Shown one piece after another: positions 63,371-64,000 of a stretch of DNA of 64,000 nucleotides. A program made the position numbers and the translations under genes. The notes under the pieces are model-generated. The model searched no databases, was not told where the DNA came from, and saw nothing but the letters and a program-made list of their open reading frames with translations. Position 1 is the stretch's first letter; each line of letters opens with the position of its first letter. The DNA comes from Cylindrospermum stagnale PCC 7417 (lineage in GTDB: Bacteria; Cyanobacteriota; Cyanobacteriia; Cyanobacteriales; Nostocaceae), in assembly GCF_000317535.1 (NCBI RefSeq), contig NC_019757.1:1993501-2057500 (forward strand), written 5' to 3'.

Positions 63371-64000
63371 GTGTTTACAACTGCACTTGCTCAACGGGAC
63401 ACAACCCAACCGGGTGGACTACCATTAGACTTATTTGCCGCTATTGAGGATCTCAAAAAAGAACTCAACGCGGTTATCCTGGCACATTACTATCAAGAGC
63501 CTGATATTCAGGATATCGCAGACTTTATTGGGGATTCGTTGCAACTGGCAAAAGCAGCTGAAAAAACCAATGCAGATGCGATCGTCTTTGCTGGCGTTCA
63601 CTTCATGGCAGAAACAGCCAAAATCCTCAATCCAGAAAAATTGGTACTGTTACCAGATTTGAATGCTGGTTGTTCTCTAGCAGACAGTTGTCCCGCAGAG
63701 GCGTTTGCAGCTTTTAAAGCAGCGCATCCAGATCATTTGGTGATTTCTTACATCAACTGCTCTGCAGAAATTAAGGCGATGAGCGATATTATCTGCACCA
63801 GTTCCAACGCTGTGAAGATTGTGCAGCAGATACCCCAGGAGCAGCCAATTATTTTTGCCCCAGACCGGAATTTGGGGCGGTATGTGATGGAACAGACTGG
63901 GCGAGATTTGCTGCTATGGGAAGGTAGCTGTATAGTGCATGAAACCTTTTCCGAGAAGAAAATTATCCAGCTAAAAATTACACACCCAGAGGCAGAGGCA
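63371..64000 (+). CDS. nadA: Quinolinate synthase, N-terminal 210 residues
   Basis: The gene starts with GTG at 63371 and continues past the right edge. NadA condenses iminoaspartate with dihydroxyacetone phosphate to quinolinate for NAD synthesis and carries a [4Fe-4S] cluster. The motifs [34 protein letters not shown] and [15 protein letters not shown] (first cluster cysteine) are present. [20 protein letters not shown] and [16 protein letters not shown] follow. The last two cluster cysteines lie outside the window. No nadB or nadC is seen nearby. Confidence 0.96.
   Translation, partial: MFTTALAQRDTTQPGGLPLDLFAAIEDLKKELNAVILAHYYQEPDIQDIADFIGDSLQLAKAAEKTNADAIVFAGVHFMAETAKILNPEKLVLLPDLNAGCSLADSCPAEAFAAFKAAHPDHLVISYINCSAEIKAMSDIICTSSNAVKIVQQIPQEQPIIFAPDRNLGRYVMEQTGRDLLLWEGSCIVHETFSEKKIIQLKITHPEAEA

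Overview
The window is chromosomal DNA of a filamentous, probably heterocyst-forming cyanobacterium of the Nostoc/Anabaena group. The evidence is a tandem psaA-psaB pair, a psaX gene, many copies of the GCGATCGC (HIP1) octamer, heptameric STRR tandem repeats, small palindromic dispersed repeats inserted in genes and spacers, and typical cyanobacterial families (CAAD, KGK, DUF3352, Uma2, pentapeptide repeat, a giant Ser/Thr-kinase/AAA/His-kinase protein). The genus assignment is an inference from gene content and repeats.

Layout. 1-5.7 kb: the 5' end of an unidentified gene, a dihydroorotase homologue that has lost its metal ligands, a decayed TnpB (IS200/IS605-type) element abutting a KaiB-domain gene, a DUF3352 protein and a secreted Cys-rich protein. 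6.1-8.7 kb: a two-gene operon of a lipid kinase and a metallophosphoesterase. 8.8-13 kb: a run of minus-strand genes that look like an envelope/stress set (acidic hydrophilic protein, CAAD membrane protein, BON lipoprotein, duplicated GSP17M-like protein) plus a 48-residue secreted or membrane peptide. 13-19.5 kb: pentapeptide/TPR protein, orphan antitoxin, ilvD, a P450 operon and an FAD oxidoreductase. 19.5-24 kb: a gene-poor, AT-rich island with a PLP decarboxylase and a GNAT resembling arylalkylamine N-acetyltransferases. 24-37 kb: the giant kinase, a GNAT, an AtzE/AtzG-type amidase pair, small conserved proteins (DUF952, KGK), a thioredoxin-NHL protein, glutaminase and a proline-rich lipoprotein.

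37-42 kb holds psaA and psaB, followed by a terminator. 42.2-46 kb is a mobile-element graveyard: a truncated REP-associated transposase with its presumed REP repeats, a truncated IS4 transposase, the C-terminal part of a P-loop (KAP-like) NTPase, and a decayed gene. 46-64 kb returns to ordinary genes: SGNH hydrolase, larE, hybrid histidine kinase, amino-acid ABC permease, psaX, lipA, response regulator, WD40 protein, secreted beta-rich protein, mmsA, Uma2, argS, tRNA-Ser(UGA), a TIGR04168-type phosphoesterase and the 5' part of nadA.

Housekeeping links are photosystem I (psaA, psaB, psaX), branched-chain amino acids (ilvD, mmsA, ABC permease) and cofactor synthesis (lipA, larE, nadA). The most unusual items are the decarboxylase-acetyltransferase pair, the Cys-rich secreted protein, the nested repeats around the REP transposase remnant, and the TnpB scar that now forms the 5' region of a KaiB-like gene.
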